64,000 nucleotides of DNA from NCBI GenBank assembly GCA_026874595.1, contig CM049306.1, positions 35,170,019 through 35,234,018 of the forward strand, written 5' to 3'. This document shows, in pieces, positions 25,969-37,757 of the stretch. The notes beneath the pieces were generated by a model. That model made no database searches. It worked only from the letters and a program-made list of their open reading frames with translations, and was not told where the DNA came from. The DNA comes from Sipunculus nudus. Lineage: Eukaryota > Annelida > Sipuncula > Golfingiida > Sipunculidae. The position numbers were made by a program, and so were the translations under genes. Each line of letters begins with the position of its first letter. The first letter of the stretch is position 1.

Positions 25969-26494
25969 AGGGGCGGATACAGGATCGGCGGGGGGGGGGG
26001 GCGCTCAGCACCCTGGGATAGGTATACAAATGTGCTGAAAATGCTAGTAGTCGCAGACTCGGACCCACAGGAGTGCAGCTGCTGGTTAGGGCTTCCAAAT
26101 CTGTCACCCACAATACACCAGGCTTCTAAATACACCAGCGGCGTAGGTATAAATGTAGTGAAGAGAGCAATGTAGTCCCTTCAAATATGTTGGATAAGAA
26201 TAGTTTAAAGGCAATTGACATAAACATGGGTGTTTTTGTGAAAAAGACTTATAATGAGTAATATTTTCTGTTCATACACATGCAAAATGTAAACAGAAGG
26301 TGTTTCCTTGGAATGTAACAAATTTCGAATTGAAGTTTGACATTCCCACACTGATTGGCTTGAAGAGGTTCGACCTCTGTCGGAAGGGTGTTCGGTATAT
26401 TAAGCGGGCATCATTCAGTCTTCCTGGTTTAAGTTTAAAAGGATGGGCGTTCACCCTCCCCCTACCCACATACCCTCTCTATAAATCCGCCCCT
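25969..26494. mobile_element. candidate hAT-like non-autonomous element
   Basis: The left end, CAGGGGCGGATACAGGAT (25969), and the right end, ATAAATCCGCCCCTG (ending 26494), form an inverted repeat whose core CAGGGGCGGAT is typical of hAT-type MITE ends. The interior has a G-run and no transposase. I could not see a clean 8-bp target duplication. Another CAGGGGCGGATACAG end lies at 26833, next to the SINE, so boundaries may be mixed. Confidence 0.5.
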
Positions 26495-26877
26495 GATCAT
26501 AATATGCTTCATCAATGACCAGCAGTGGCCCAGAATAAGTATGAACAAATAATACGACCAGGTAATGGCGTTTTCGCATGGGATGCCGATATATCAGTGT
26601 GGACCTTTTGAACGGTTACACGATCCCTGTCACCGGTTTCCCATCCGGACAAGGGCTCCTGCGACAGATTACACATAGAGGTTCTATATTTATGGCTCAC
26701 CGTATAACTATATTTTACAAAACCCAAAGTACACCTCTCCCAGTGCACCACATTATACACGGGCGGTGTAGACAAAGACCCTCGATAGAAAAGGATTATA
26801 AAAGCATCTGATGTATCATTATAGCCTGGCCGCAGGGGCGGATACAGAGAGGGCGCAGGAGATATAAAAAATATGCA

Positions 26878-27200
26878 GGTTTCTGTGGCTCAGGGGTAGA
26901 GCACTGTACTCAATGCCGGGAGATCGTGAGTTCGATTCTCAGCCGAGGCGGTGAAATTTTTCACGGTCGGCAAAGCCAAGGGCGAGCGCACTGGGAAGGC
27001 CTGGGAAGGTTGTGCCCAACGGCCGGGTTACACTAAAAAATGAGTGCGCCTATCGGGGATTCCTCGGTGGTATGACCCAGCAATGGGGAGGGTTATGCAC
27101 CAAGGGCCCGCATTAATAAAAAGAGAGGAAGCGTGTGATACTGCCCTGCCACGTCGTCCGATAACGGAATAAAATTCTGCAGATGTACATATATGTACTT
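26878..27200 (+). mobile_element. tRNA-derived SINE, copy 2
   Basis: The head starts TTTCTGTGGCTCAGGGGTAG, with an A box (TGGCTCAGGGG) and a near-perfect B box (AGTTCGATTCT) about 40 bases later. The body shares CAGCCGAGGCGGTGAAA, ACGGCCGG, GTGCGCCTAT, AAGGGCCCGCA and the tail CGGAATAAAATTCTGCAGAT with the copies at 3447 and 27424. The acceptor stem does not pair, so it is not a functional tRNA. Confidence 0.85.
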
Positions 27201-27423
27201 ATTTAAGCAGGCATTAAACAATTATCAAAGTTAAGGAGTGAAAACATTAATTTAAAAGAAAATCTGTTATATGTATTTTAAATACTCCATAATGACTTCA
27301 AGTGCGCTGAATGTCCAGAGTCAAGTTCCGTTTAAGGAGAGCGGGGTACTTTGAATTTTCGCGTTTTTTTTTAAAGTAACTGACTCCTTTTTTTTAATGC
27401 TAGCTTACATAACTAGTTTACCT

Positions 27424-27742
27424 AGATATGTAAATCTGCAGAATTCCTTTCATGTTTCGGACTACAAGGCAGGGCAGTAGCACAGGCTGCCTCTTCTTTT
27501 ATATCCCGGTGTTAACCCAGCCCGGTGACTTCTGCACCTGCGGACTATGGGTATACAACCGTCCCCATTGCCGAGTCATACCACCGGGGAACCCCCGGGA
27601 GGCGCACTCGTTTGTGAGTGAAACACGGCAGTTGGGCACGATCTCCCCATTTAGCCTGCAGATAACCATTGGTTTGGGCCCACCGTGATAAGCTCACCGC
27701 CTCGGCTCAGATTAGAACTCACGATCTCCAGGCCACAGAAGC
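27424..27742 (-). mobile_element. tRNA-derived SINE, copy 3 (inverted)
   Basis: The reverse complement of 27680-27742 reads TTCTGTGGCCTGGAGATCGTGAGTT then CTGAGCCGAGGCGGTGAG, the same head/body junction as copy 2. The tail end (CTGCAGAATTCCTTTC on the plus strand) also matches. It sits tail-to-tail with copy 2, about 220 bp apart. The B box is damaged (GTTCTAATCT). Confidence 0.85.
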
Positions 27743-29039
27743 CGGGGTTTACTTTGGAATTATTCAGTTACTCATTATTTGTTTGAATGTGGATTTTTCT
27801 TAATTTTGTCTTTTTAAAGACATATGTATCATGTAATAGTGTATTTATGTGAATTCATGTTTATTGAAAGACATTCATTAAAAGATTTAAAATAAACGTC
27901 TTCTCTATTCATACATCGAAGAAAACATTTAAAGGGACATAATCAGGAGGAATATTATTCCTATTCTTTATCACTATCAGTTCAGTTTTGCTTTATACAA
28001 AAGCTTGCCAGCAGAACCATTCAAGCACACAATCTCATTTCCTCGCATAAGACTGTTTAACACTTTGTTATAGCCCTGCGTGTTGGTAAACACATTCTGT
28101 TGACGATAACCAGGCCGCGTGACCGGAGTCCGATCAAGAGGGGCAACACGCGGTGTTTCAACCAGGGGAAACATGTATTTAATTTTTTGTTAGCAAAGTC
28201 AGTCAGGGCATCTCATGATTGGTACGTGTTGTCGCTTCGATGTATGCGATCGCGCCCGGTTCACTGTTTTTAAGACTCGTTTACAGGAGTAAGCAAACGG
28301 TTTGAGGGCAATATTTTGGCAGATACAGATTAATTTTAAAGGGGAGAAATTATTTTTCATGTTAACTCAACATGCTTAATAGGTGATTGGGCCCCTTTAA
28401 ACCTCCCTATTCGCCCCCGTATTAGCGAAAGTCATCTTCCCAATCTCCCCCGCGCGGCTGTACCGTGCTTTTTCTGAGTAATCATTCACCTGTATAGTCA
28501 ATGACCTATATATAAACCTACTTCACGGCAAAGAAAAGGTCGGAAGTCCAAGAACAGGGAGCTGTAATTTGTCAGGTGACAAGTTTCAAATACAGAGTGA
28601 TTACTGGCATGCAAACCCACACTAGTAAATGGTTCTGAGCGCCCTAACACATATCATTCACAGCCGAGGTGAAGTGTAGGTGTGAAGGCAAAGTGGCCGA
28701 GCCCTGAGTGGGCCCCGCACAATAGGGGGATCAGAAAATATATACCTCCTCACGACGATGCATGGTTCCTAAGTGTATCCTCCCGCTCTGAAGTCACTTC
28801 AGACGCTTCATTCATTTGCCCGACACCTGATATTTCATGTCTAAATAGCATCCACTCAAGCTGGTTTATTTTCCCGATGTCAGGCAAGTCAAGCCCCGTG
28901 AAACTAAAAACAACTATAGGACCTCGTCGTTTCTGTGACATAAAACAACTCTGTCTCCCCTAACTACAGGCCTCACTTTCTCAAATTTGGGGGGGGGGGG
29001 GGGATGGACCCCTTCAAAAGTTTTGTGTTAACTTAAATC
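27743..29039. other. stretch without firm features
   Basis: It contains one weak coding candidate (27977-28174, minus) and a G-run (28988-29002). Otherwise it is AT-rich sequence with short overlapping frames on both strands and no recognisable content. Confidence 0.4.
27977..28174 (-). CDS. possible small ORF or relict exon, unknown
   Basis: A 65-codon frame starts at ATG 28174, preceded by an in-frame TAA six codons upstream, and ends at TGA. The product is rich in Pro, Thr, Arg and Asn (PRVAPLDRTPVTRPGYRQQN near the start) and finishes Lys-rich (KLLYKAKLN). It has no signal peptide or transmembrane segment. Composition and codon use look more protein-like than the surrounding frames, and no equally open opposite frame of similar quality covers it. 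I do not recognise it. It might be the last exon of a gene or a relict of a mobile or viral gene. Confidence 0.2.
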   Translation of the reverse strand: MFPLVETPRVAPLDRTPVTRPGYRQQNVFTNTQGYNKVLNSLMRGNEIVCLNGSAGKLLYKAKLN

Positions 29040-29975
29040 TTGGATTTCTAAAGATTTGACCTTGTATGATGATGATCAAGGTAACAATGTTATGAACTGA
29101 TCTGAGATTTTATACTGGTTGAACTTGTAGATCCGGGTGGAAGTTACCAGATTTCGAGCCCCTCAAGGAATTTGATAAAGAATTATTCAAATTGGACGAA
29201 AAAATATTTGATACTAAAATTGTTATTGGGTTCACATAAAAATTGTATTTCATCCAATTTGACCTTGATGATGAAGGTCAAGGTCATCGGATTTTTATTT
29301 TGTCCGAGATATTGGAAGAGATATTTCACAATTTGATTTTCTAAAAATATATCAAGTGGTTCAAAACCTTTAGCGTTCAAAAATAATTTCTTTCCTGGCT
29401 GATTTAACCTTGAAGATCAGGGTCAAGGTCACCAGTTTTCGAGCTCCTCAAGGGTTTGATTAAAACATTTTTGACGAAAAAATAATCGCTACTTCTAAAG
29501 TTATAGGGTTCACATATAATCCAGTTTCGGCCTATATGACCATGATGTTGAAGGTCAAAGTCACCAGTTTTCTAACTTGTCCGAGATTTTTGAAGAGACA
29601 TTTCACGAGTCGAATTTCATGAAAATGTATTGGCTGGTTCAAAAGTTATAACGTTCACAAATACTTTCGATTTTGGCCGATTTGACCTTGAAGATCAAGC
29701 TCACGAGTTCTCGAGCTCCTCAAGGGACTTAAACAATTAGTATTTCAGATTTGAGGAAAAAATATGCGATACTTTGAAATTTATGGGGTAAAAAAAAAAT
29801 ATATATATATATATATCGGCCTATTTGAACTTGAAAATATAGGTCAAAGTCACTGGTTTTCAAACTCGTCCGAGATATTGGTAGAAACAAGTTAAACTTA
29901 AAACTGCATGGAAATATGTCGAGTCGTTCAAAAGTTATTGCGTTCACAAGAAATGACAAACGACAACGCCGACGA
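29040..29975 (+). repeat. ~280-bp tandem repeat (family G), ~3.3 copies
   Basis: Successive units carry GATTTGACCTTGAAGATCAAGG, then a TTTTCGAGCTCCTCAAGGG block (29150, 29432, 29706) and a TTGTCCGAGATATTGGAAGAG block (29289, 29569, 29855). The spacing is ~275-285 bp. The array ends in GACAAACGACAACGCCGACGACAGACC, a GACG-type tract like those near the right ends of families A, B, D and E. This suggests a satellite-cored mobile element whose ends are less clear. Confidence 0.75.
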
Positions 29976-32900
29976 CAGACCAAACACTATGTCTCACCCC
30001 TTTAATATCATCCCTACTTGCCACAGCCAAGTAGTTCACGTACTTGAAATATAATCATGGAGAACATTTACTAAACATAGGGTTAAAGCACATGTGAAAT
30101 TAAAGTTTGTTCCACGATTCAACATACACTTCGAAATGCCTTTGGAAGTCGTGTGTTGAAACGACTGAACCGCTTTCGATGGAACTTCCTGAGTGGGACA
30201 TAGCTAGTATAAAGGGAAGGATCCGAATGTATTGTTCTGCCTTGGCGGATGTATATATCTGCTCTACGTTGTTCAATTGTAGCAGTCTCCGCCTGGAGGG
30301 TGTTGTTTATTCCCGTTCGTGTGTTTTTGTTCATAGCATAACTCAAGCAGTCATGAACAGATCCTCTTTTTTAGGACACCTCGGGAATGGGCCAATAAAG
30401 AATCGATTACATCTTGGTGTGGACCCGGCTCATGATCAGGATTTTCATAAATATTCACAATTGTGCAGATTGAACATCGGAATATGGACCGAATAAGTGA
30501 ATGCAAGGACTTTTTTACGGAACATGCAACAAAAAACCTGGGAAAATGGGCCAATAAGGCACAATTATCCTACATCAAGGACCGTCCAAATGGCGGAGGC
30601 CTGCTTTCGTGGGAAAACATTTTTCTACTTTAGAACCGTTTTCCTTTCTTTTGCCTAGCCTATAAGATTCCGGCTTTGCGCAGGTGTTTTCCTCATTACT
30701 TCGTGTCTCATATTTCAATCTGTATCATGTTACCCATGCACGCAACTGAAGTCCCAATGCAGGCGGGGGAACAGCACAGAGGATGGCCTTCTTTTTAAAT
30801 CAAAACCTATTTTAAACGCTATAATTTATTGGAGAGCAAGAGATCCGTTTTCTTAACGATACCCAAAAAGATAACCTTTTTAGTACTGGCAAGTAATACA
30901 CCTGCTCAAGAAGCTATTTAAGTCATTCAAATAAAGTCTTCATATAAAAATCTTTAAAAAAACAAATACACGTACATTGAAATCCCACACGGCAGTTATT
31001 AATAGATTCATCTGGAATCTGAGTTAAAAGGGAGTGGCCATCGAAACATTAAGACACGTGTTAACAATAGGTAATGTCTCCTATTCAAGAAAAGTGTATC
31101 CGCCTGCACATTTGATAAGTCCTAACTCCCGGTCTCTTTTTTCACTGGAAAACATCGACATCAATTAGCTCAGGCAGTCACGCAGTCCCATATCATGTTC
31201 TTCATTATAGGCAAGTAGTTTTAGTTCCAAATACATAATATTCCCATACGGGCCAATAAAACAATAACACTACATCAATTACTACGCCATTTTATTACTC
31301 GACACACACTGGAATGTATACACTGCGATGACAGAATGCAATTTAAGTAATTCTGACGTAATCTCTATGTACAACTGCACGATCCAATATTAAATAACAC
31401 TTGGTATAAAGTACAGTGATTGACTGGGTCAGCATGGGCCGGTGACCTCTAGCAGGGCGTATTGATAAAACGTCCTTGGGAAGATTTACTGCGAACTTGA
31501 TTAAACGCACACGCCACAGTAACATGTAGTCAATGTAAATGGTAATTAGACTTCATAATAGGGACCTTCGCGACTGAGCTACTTATGGGTTTAGATGAAC
31601 GATTGGTTTAGACTAACAGAGGTTTTAAACAGACAAAATAGTTAAATTCCCGCCATGTTACCATCCACCAGTCTACAGGTCTGTGATGGAGCACTCTATG
31701 ACAAAACCCTTGGTTCTCATAACTCATCCTCTGCACTGTGATAAATGCCTGCAAGTGACCGATGACCTGACATAGTCAGACATATAGGAGTCAAATTCTC
31801 TTATCCGCTCCAAAACAGGACTCCCTATTTAATTGGAATTTTACTCTCACCAACTTAACGATTATCACCATTTTTTTCTATTATTAAGTGAATGAGGCTC
31901 TACAGGCCTCAAATTGGAACTATATGAGAAAAACTTGCACTGAAGACAATTTCATGTAAACAAATATATGTTAGTGCGTGATTTCTGTAAATCTGTACAG
32001 AAAATTATTCCAACAAAGATAAAAGTAATAATACCAGGTAACCATGGTAACATTAACTTGTGTATATACTGGAGTAAATGCTGAACGAGGATTGATATAA
32101 ATTATTATATTAATCTATAATATTTATGAATGAATACATTAAGCTATTTATTAAGTGTTGGGTACCGCCATTTTAACAGCAGTTTAAAAAGAAGGCTCTT
32201 TCAACTTAAAATGTCATAAAGGGTTACTGTATTTATGAAATTTAATTAACAGAGGGCAGTTGTAATAAGAAGATTCATTTATCAATAAATTGTCCCTCTA
32301 TACAGTACAAAATTGTACATTTATTGTTAACAGCAAGTAGCGTATATCCTATATGATGCCGAAACACGTGGCGTGGATGGGGTTTCATAGAAAAACCAAT
32401 AAGCCATATGCAAGTATTAATAAGTATTCATGATGTGGCTCTTAATTGAATAAACTACAGTGTGGACTGAATATGTCAACATAATAATAAACTGTGTTCG
32501 AAATAATCAAATTTTTCTTCAGTTAATAAGATAAATACTTCTGCTGAGCATCAAATAATGTTTTGTTTGAACAGAGACATTTATCATTATACTGTTAATG
32601 TACTGAAAATATAATGAAACACACCAAAATGGACTGCACGCCAACATGATGATAAATTGTGTTTGACATAATCAAATTTATCTTCGGTTGATAACATCAA
32701 AGACTGAAATGGTCAAGAATGAAAGGTTCTGTTTGAACCAAGATATTAATATACGATTATAACAAAAATATTAATGAAGTAACGCAGACTTCGAAATATT
32801 TACGACATATGAGAATAGTTTATTGACATATACGTCAGAGGTTTATTACTCTGACGTATAAGGGTGTAATCAGTATTCAATTATTTTAATGGGCCGTGAG

Positions 32901-33110
32901 AAAATTTTATGCGAACATTGACCTTATTCATGTCCTGACAACCATCCCGCTCGCCATGTCACTTTTTCTCCCAAATCTAAGCATTTGCCGTTTGGTCCTA
33001 AACGTCTCATTTGTCAACCAGTTGCACTACAATCTTCAATTCTTTAAAATGTGGTTGTATTTGTATTTTGTAATATTTCAGTGTCCTTTACAGTATTACC
33101 AGACACTGGT
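29976..33110. other. gene-free stretch
   Basis: A 129-codon plus frame (30107-30496) overlaps minus frames (30119-30346 and 30351-30554) and matches nothing I know, so it is not called. The rest is AT-rich with short frames only. Confidence 0.4.
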
Positions 33111-33130
33111 TTCATTCAAACGACATCTTC

Positions 33131-33216
33131 CTATTCGCATGCGCACAAAGGCGTAACTGTCGTCTGCTGCATGAAATTATAACCACGTGCAATATCGCGG
33201 GTTTTGTCCAGTGAAA
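33131..33216 (+). promoter_or_regulatory. possible promoter with NRF-1-like site and E-box
   Basis: A CGCATGCGCA motif (33136-33145), matching the NRF-1 core, and a CACGTG E-box (33184-33189) lie within 85 bases upstream of an ATG that starts a clean short exon-like frame. These motifs are typical of TATA-less housekeeping promoters, but each can arise by chance and there is no independent evidence of transcription. Confidence 0.2.
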
Positions 33217-33261
33217 ATGTCCAAGGCCCCCGCGCATGGAAACCTGTTCGTTGGAGATAAG
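33217..33261 (+). CDS. possible first coding exon, unknown gene
   Basis: ATG at 33217 in context GAAAATGTCC opens 15 codons (MSKAPAHGNLFVGDK) that end in AAG directly before GTAGTT, a usable splice donor. The codons are GC-rich compared with the flanks. Upstream lie the NRF-1-like and E-box motifs. No following exon could be found on the plus strand before WDR11 begins on the other strand, so the call rests on promoter-like context only. I do not recognise the peptide. Confidence 0.2.
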
Positions 33262-33299
33262 GTAGTTTTTTTTTTTCATATACCATGCGAGAAAAGACA

Positions 33300-34323
33300 C
33301 TCAATATGATATTGCTGTGTCAGTTTCCACAGATAGATGTCGCTAGTTTTGTGGGATAGTTTAACTATATGACTTCTTAACAATTAAATATATAATAAAT
33401 TTATTTTCATTAATTAATCAGTTGATTTCCAGTTAAACTGTTTTGGTTTGTGTATATAAGCCACATTTCATCTGACTCAAGATACAAACTTTGAAGAGAA
33501 ACAAGATCGTCATTTTCGAACAGTTAACATAACTGACAAAAGTTTGTTTAGGAATTCACAACTGTGAGCAGCAGAGCCAATCGGAACAAAGCGTCTTGAG
33601 AACGAGACAAGACAAAAAGTTAGTAATGCAACAAATTTGCATTAAGTAAATATACCTGTCAAAAAATATATATTATATGCTGATTAAAGTAGGACTTAAT
33701 AAGTCACATAAAGTCCAGACCAAGCCACTGAAAGAATGCCAACAGATGATTATTAATTGATAGATATAGGCCCTAAGTAACATATAATACATGAACAGAA
33801 ACTTAACCACACTGATGGATATTTACCAATATTTAGTGATAAATAATAATACATGATCAGATATGCTCATCATTAAATGCAGCAATAATCACTTTAATTC
33901 ACCAACAAAGAAAACAATAACATCATTGAGGTATACACAAAGCACTATAACAATGTCATGAATATATTAAATAAAATATTACAATGATACACCTTATATT
34001 TTCATAAAATCACAATTATATTTTTTTCTAAACTATGCAGGTCTGTATATCTTGTACAACACAGCTCAGACTAGGATAAAATGCATCCAGTAAACCACTG
34101 GAATAAATAATTGTTCGGGTCACTAAATATTTACACTAATTGGTGACAATTACATCTGCTTTAGAGTACATATTAAGCTTATTAATTAACAGAAGCAAGG
34201 GCACTCCTCCTATTATCAAGATCAATCATGAGATAATTATTATATCTCACTTTCATTCTCTAGGTATCTCTATCTTGATGCATCATTGTCATTCACTTCA
34301 TCTATCACTTGTACTTGCCTAAA

Positions 34324-34326
<3 letters not shown>
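33300..34326. other. AT-rich flank downstream of WDR11
   Basis: No gene seen. Reading the minus strand (the direction of WDR11), the first AATAAA is near 33399 and an ATTAAA near 33893. Either could serve as a distal poly(A) signal; none lies closer to the stop codon. Confidence 0.35.

Positions 34327-34357
<31 letters not shown>
34327..34357. repeat. (TC)n microsatellite
   Basis: About 15 TC units, downstream of the WDR11 stop codon. Confidence 0.95.
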
Positions 34358-34359
<2 letters not shown>

Positions 34360-34641
34360 ACCTCACACTGTCATGGTACTGACACAAGGAAAATCTACTG
34401 GCACAATGTTTTCAGTGACAGGTTATTCCTTATTCCTTCCCAAGCAGAAAACTTCAGCACATTAATAGTCTGATACCAGCTATTTTTACTTGAATATGAC
34501 TTAATTAGTGTTTATCAGCATTTTTAAAGCTTATTTACTGTGTTGCATGGTTTGAACTTAAAAATGGATACACATGCACGTTTGTATCTCTATCCATTCC
34601 AACATTATAATGTTATACCTAGCTTTATCTACAATTTACAT

Positions 34642-34832
34642 ACAGTGGAACCTCCCCAAGTGGGCATTTCCACAAATTGGGCACCTCTATATAGTGCATG
34701 GTTCTCAAAATCCCAATTTCTTTTTCTTATTATTATTCATTTGTTAGAGCTATGAACTACATATAGTGGCAACCTCTATAAATTTTGGCCCGGTGTAAGG
34801 TGCCCACATTATAGAGGTTTACCTGTTTATGA
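34642..34832. mobile_element. candidate pogo-like MITE near WDR11 3' end
   Basis: The left end, TACAGTGGAACCTCCCCAAG, and the right end, TATAGAGGTTTACCTG, form an imperfect inverted repeat (CAGTGGAACCTC against CAGGTAAACCTC). It has the CAGTnGAACCTC look of pogo/Tigger-type ends. It lies 145 bp downstream of the WDR11 stop codon, so it is probably part of the 3' UTR. It has no coding content. Confidence 0.45.
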
Positions 34833-34975
34833 AATATACATCTCTCTACAAAACCTCTTGCCTGTTTTCTATATTTAGCTAACTCTCCCATCCAGTTTAT
34901 CCATCATAATTTGATCCTCTCCCTCTCTTAGTGTTTTGTTTGTCTAGCTGTCTACTCCTCCCTCTCTCACTCTCT

Positions 34976-35130
34976 CTATCCTGTATACATATTCTCCATC
35001 TCTTTAAGAAACAGTTGCCCTTTTTCCCCAGCTTGTGTGCAGTAGTGCTCGGCTGCCGTCTTCATACCTAGGCTGATCAGAGTGCGTGCATACTCCAGGA
35101 ATACCGCCTCTATCAGCGGCACTGGTTTCA
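34976..35130 (-). CDS. WDR11: WDR11 last exon with stop codon
   Basis: The exon starts after AAG at 35131-35133 with two bases (TG) that complete a Leu codon begun in the previous exon. It encodes KPVPLIEAVFLEYARTLISL and then an Ala/Glu-rich helix (AAEHYCTQAGEKGQLF). It ends ENMYTG then TAG (34978-34976). The pattern YARTLxxLGxKxAAxxxxxxAGxKG matches the final helices of vertebrate WDR11. The vertebrate protein continues with an acidic tail; this one ends in a short MENMYTG. The acceptor has a weak pyrimidine tract (TTTCCTTAAG), the one soft spot in the model. Confidence 0.85.
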
Positions 35131-35680
35131 CTTAAGGAAACACAAATTGCAATAAAACTTGATGAATTAAGCAAATGTGGTCATCAACAGTCTGTAAACC
35201 ATATCCAACACATTATGTTACATGTTGTCAATTATAACAGTTAAACGAATAATAAGAATAAATGAAAAACAGAGACAAATGCATACCACCACCTGGTTTA
35301 TCTCTTGAAAACACTTACAAAAGAAATAAATCAAGAGAAGAAATTCAATTAAGAGTTAAATGCTGGGCCTTGACTATAAAGACCTATTATTGTCAAGTGA
35401 ATGTTACTTTGTGACCCTGGGGAAAATTTATGATCACGTCAGCAAATATGTCATGTGTCAAAGAACTGTTTCAGTGTACTGACTCACACCTGCATTGTGT
35501 ATCTACTGTAAAGCCCTAAGAAAGCAACTTAAACAGCAAAATCAAAATTTTAAAATTGTGTTTCCATGAGCCTATATATGTGTTTCTGCATATACGCATG
35601 AAAAATTGCTCATATGATTTTGTAACTGTGGTGTTTCCATGGTGATTGTCAGTGTATAAGGGTATATGCATTATAAATAA

Positions 35681-37219
35681 CTAGATGTGTCGGAACGACA
35701 CGAATGCCCCCGCCTGGGGCAAATTAGAAACATTTGTAAAATTTTGAAAAAATTTTTAAGTTCAGGAGGTGCCGTATGGTCAAAAGTAGGTCAACAAGGG
35801 CAAAATGCAAACTAGATCTGTAACGGGTCATTATCAAGCAACACACCAAAAATCATGCCAGTAAATGCAGGCATTGTGAAAAAAAGTCCATACATGTGCA
35901 TTTTCCATAAAAATTTCTGTCTTTCATGAAATTTTCTATGTTCAGGAGCCGTAAAACAATCAAAAGTAGGTCAACCGGGACGAAACGCTAACTCTATCTG
36001 TAAATGTCATTATCTGGCCACTAATAAAAAATCAGGGTGGTATCTGCAGGCATTGAGGAAAAAAAGTCAGTACATATGCATTTGTTTTGAAAATTTCTAT
36101 TTTTCATGAAACTTTCTATTTTCAGGAGCAGTCAAATGGTCAAAAGTAGGTCAAATGGGACAAAACAAGAATTCAATCTGTAACTGGTCATTATCTGCCT
36201 ACACACCAAAAATCAGGCCCCCATCTGCAGGCACTGCGAAAAAAAGTCCATACATGTGCACTTTTTTATGAAATTTTCTAAGTTAGAGCATCATCAAACG
36301 GTCAAAAGTAGTTCAACTGGGACAAAACGTGAACTCGATCTGTAACTGGTCATTATCTGCCCACACACCAAAAATCAGGCCAATATCTGCAGGTATTGCG
36401 AAAAAAAGTCTGTACAAGTGCATTTGTCATGAAAATTTATATTTTACATGAAATTTTCTATGTTCAGGAGCCGTAAAACAATCAAAAGTAGGTCAACTGG
36501 GACGAAACGCGAACTCATTCTGTAACTGGTCAATATCTGCCCACATACCAAAAATCAGGCCAATATCTGCAGGCATTGCAAATTAAAAATGTACATGTGT
36601 ATTTGTCATGAAATTTCATATTTTTCATGAAATTTTCTATGTTCAGGAGCAGTAAAACAGTCAAAAGTAGGTCAACCGGGACAAAACGCGAACTCAATCT
36701 GTAACTGGTCTATATCTGCCCACACACCAAAAACAGGCCAATATCTGCAGGCATTGCGAAAAAAAGTCTGTACATGTGTAATTGTCATAAAAATTTCTAT
36801 TTTTCATGAAATTTTCTAAGTTTAGGAGCCCTAAAACAGTTAAAAGTAGGTCAACTGGGACAAAACGCGAACTCGATCTGTAACTGGTCATTATCTGCCT
36901 ACACACCAAAAATCAGGCCAATATCTGCAGGCATTGCGAAAAAAAGTCCGTACATGTGTATTTGTCATGAAATTTCTATTTTTCATGAAATTTTCTAAGT
37001 TTAGGAGCAGTAAAATGGTCAAAAGTAGGTCAACCGGGACGAAACGCGAACTCGATCTGTAACTGGTCTATATCTGCCCACACACCAAAAATCAGGCCAA
37101 TATCTACAGGCATTGCGAAAAAAAGCCCGTACAACTGTTTGATTTCGGAATGACGGAAGGACGGAATGACGGACATGGGTAAAACTATATGCCCCGGCCA
37201 CTTTGTGGGGGGGGGGCAT
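35681..37219 (+). mobile_element. family A element, copy 1 (180-bp satellite core)
   Basis: The left end, CTAGATGTGTCGGAACGACA then GAATGCCCCCGCCTGGGGCA, is followed by eight degenerate ~180-bp monomers (each with TCAGGAGCCGTAAAACGGTC, CTGTAACTGGTCATTATCTG and CAGGCATTGCG blocks). The right end is a GGAATGACGGAAGGACGG tract and the hairpin ATGCCCCggCCACtttGTGGggGGGGGCAT, followed by AAAAA. ATGCCCCCGCC on the left is the reverse complement of the outer hairpin arm on the right. There is no coding capacity. The architecture resembles the bivalve 'pearl' and Helitron-like HINE elements. Confidence 0.85.
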
Positions 37220-37757
37220 AAAAATCACCACAGGGGCAACTTTCACGCATAAGGTCTGAGTAAACTCAGAGATCTGTGGTAAAATGGTGTCAACCCACCA
37301 TCTTTCTCGGGAAACCCTGTTTGATCGACTGTACCACCATATACATCTGTAAGTTTACGCATATACATGCATATGGAAACAAAACTATTTTTTTCAAGTT
37401 CACATAAGGATAAGCAAGCAGACTGAAACAAGGGTTAAGTGTCATTGTTTTCTTATGGGGAAAGTATTATGTTTATACATATATTTTATATGTAAGGCTT
37501 ATTCCTTTAACTATTTTTCCAAAAACTCTTCATTTTGATAAAATCTACTGTAAAGACATCATTATTGGATATTATTTTCTTTGTAGTTAAAATACATTAT
37601 ATCTCTTGAAACAGCAACTTCCTGAAATAACTTCCCCCAAAGATAAGACCTCATGCAAAAGAATTTACTAATTTGCACTACCAGATTGAGTAAATAGCAC
37701 CAACTATGTAACCACATGTGAACAAGTGCTGCATGTAAATTAGATTAAGGAATACCA

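Noticed and set aside
26878-26950. Functional tRNA gene
   Set aside because: A and B boxes are good, but the acceptor and anticodon stems do not pair and a SINE body follows directly.
30107-30496. 129-codon plus-strand frame
   Set aside because: No recognisable domain, two overlapping minus frames of similar quality, and no splice or promoter context.
36694-37246. Minus frames with shared protein text (RYRPVTDRVRVSSRLTYF-like), also at 40667 and 58578
   Set aside because: They are translations of the 180-bp monomers of family A and recur only because the DNA repeats.
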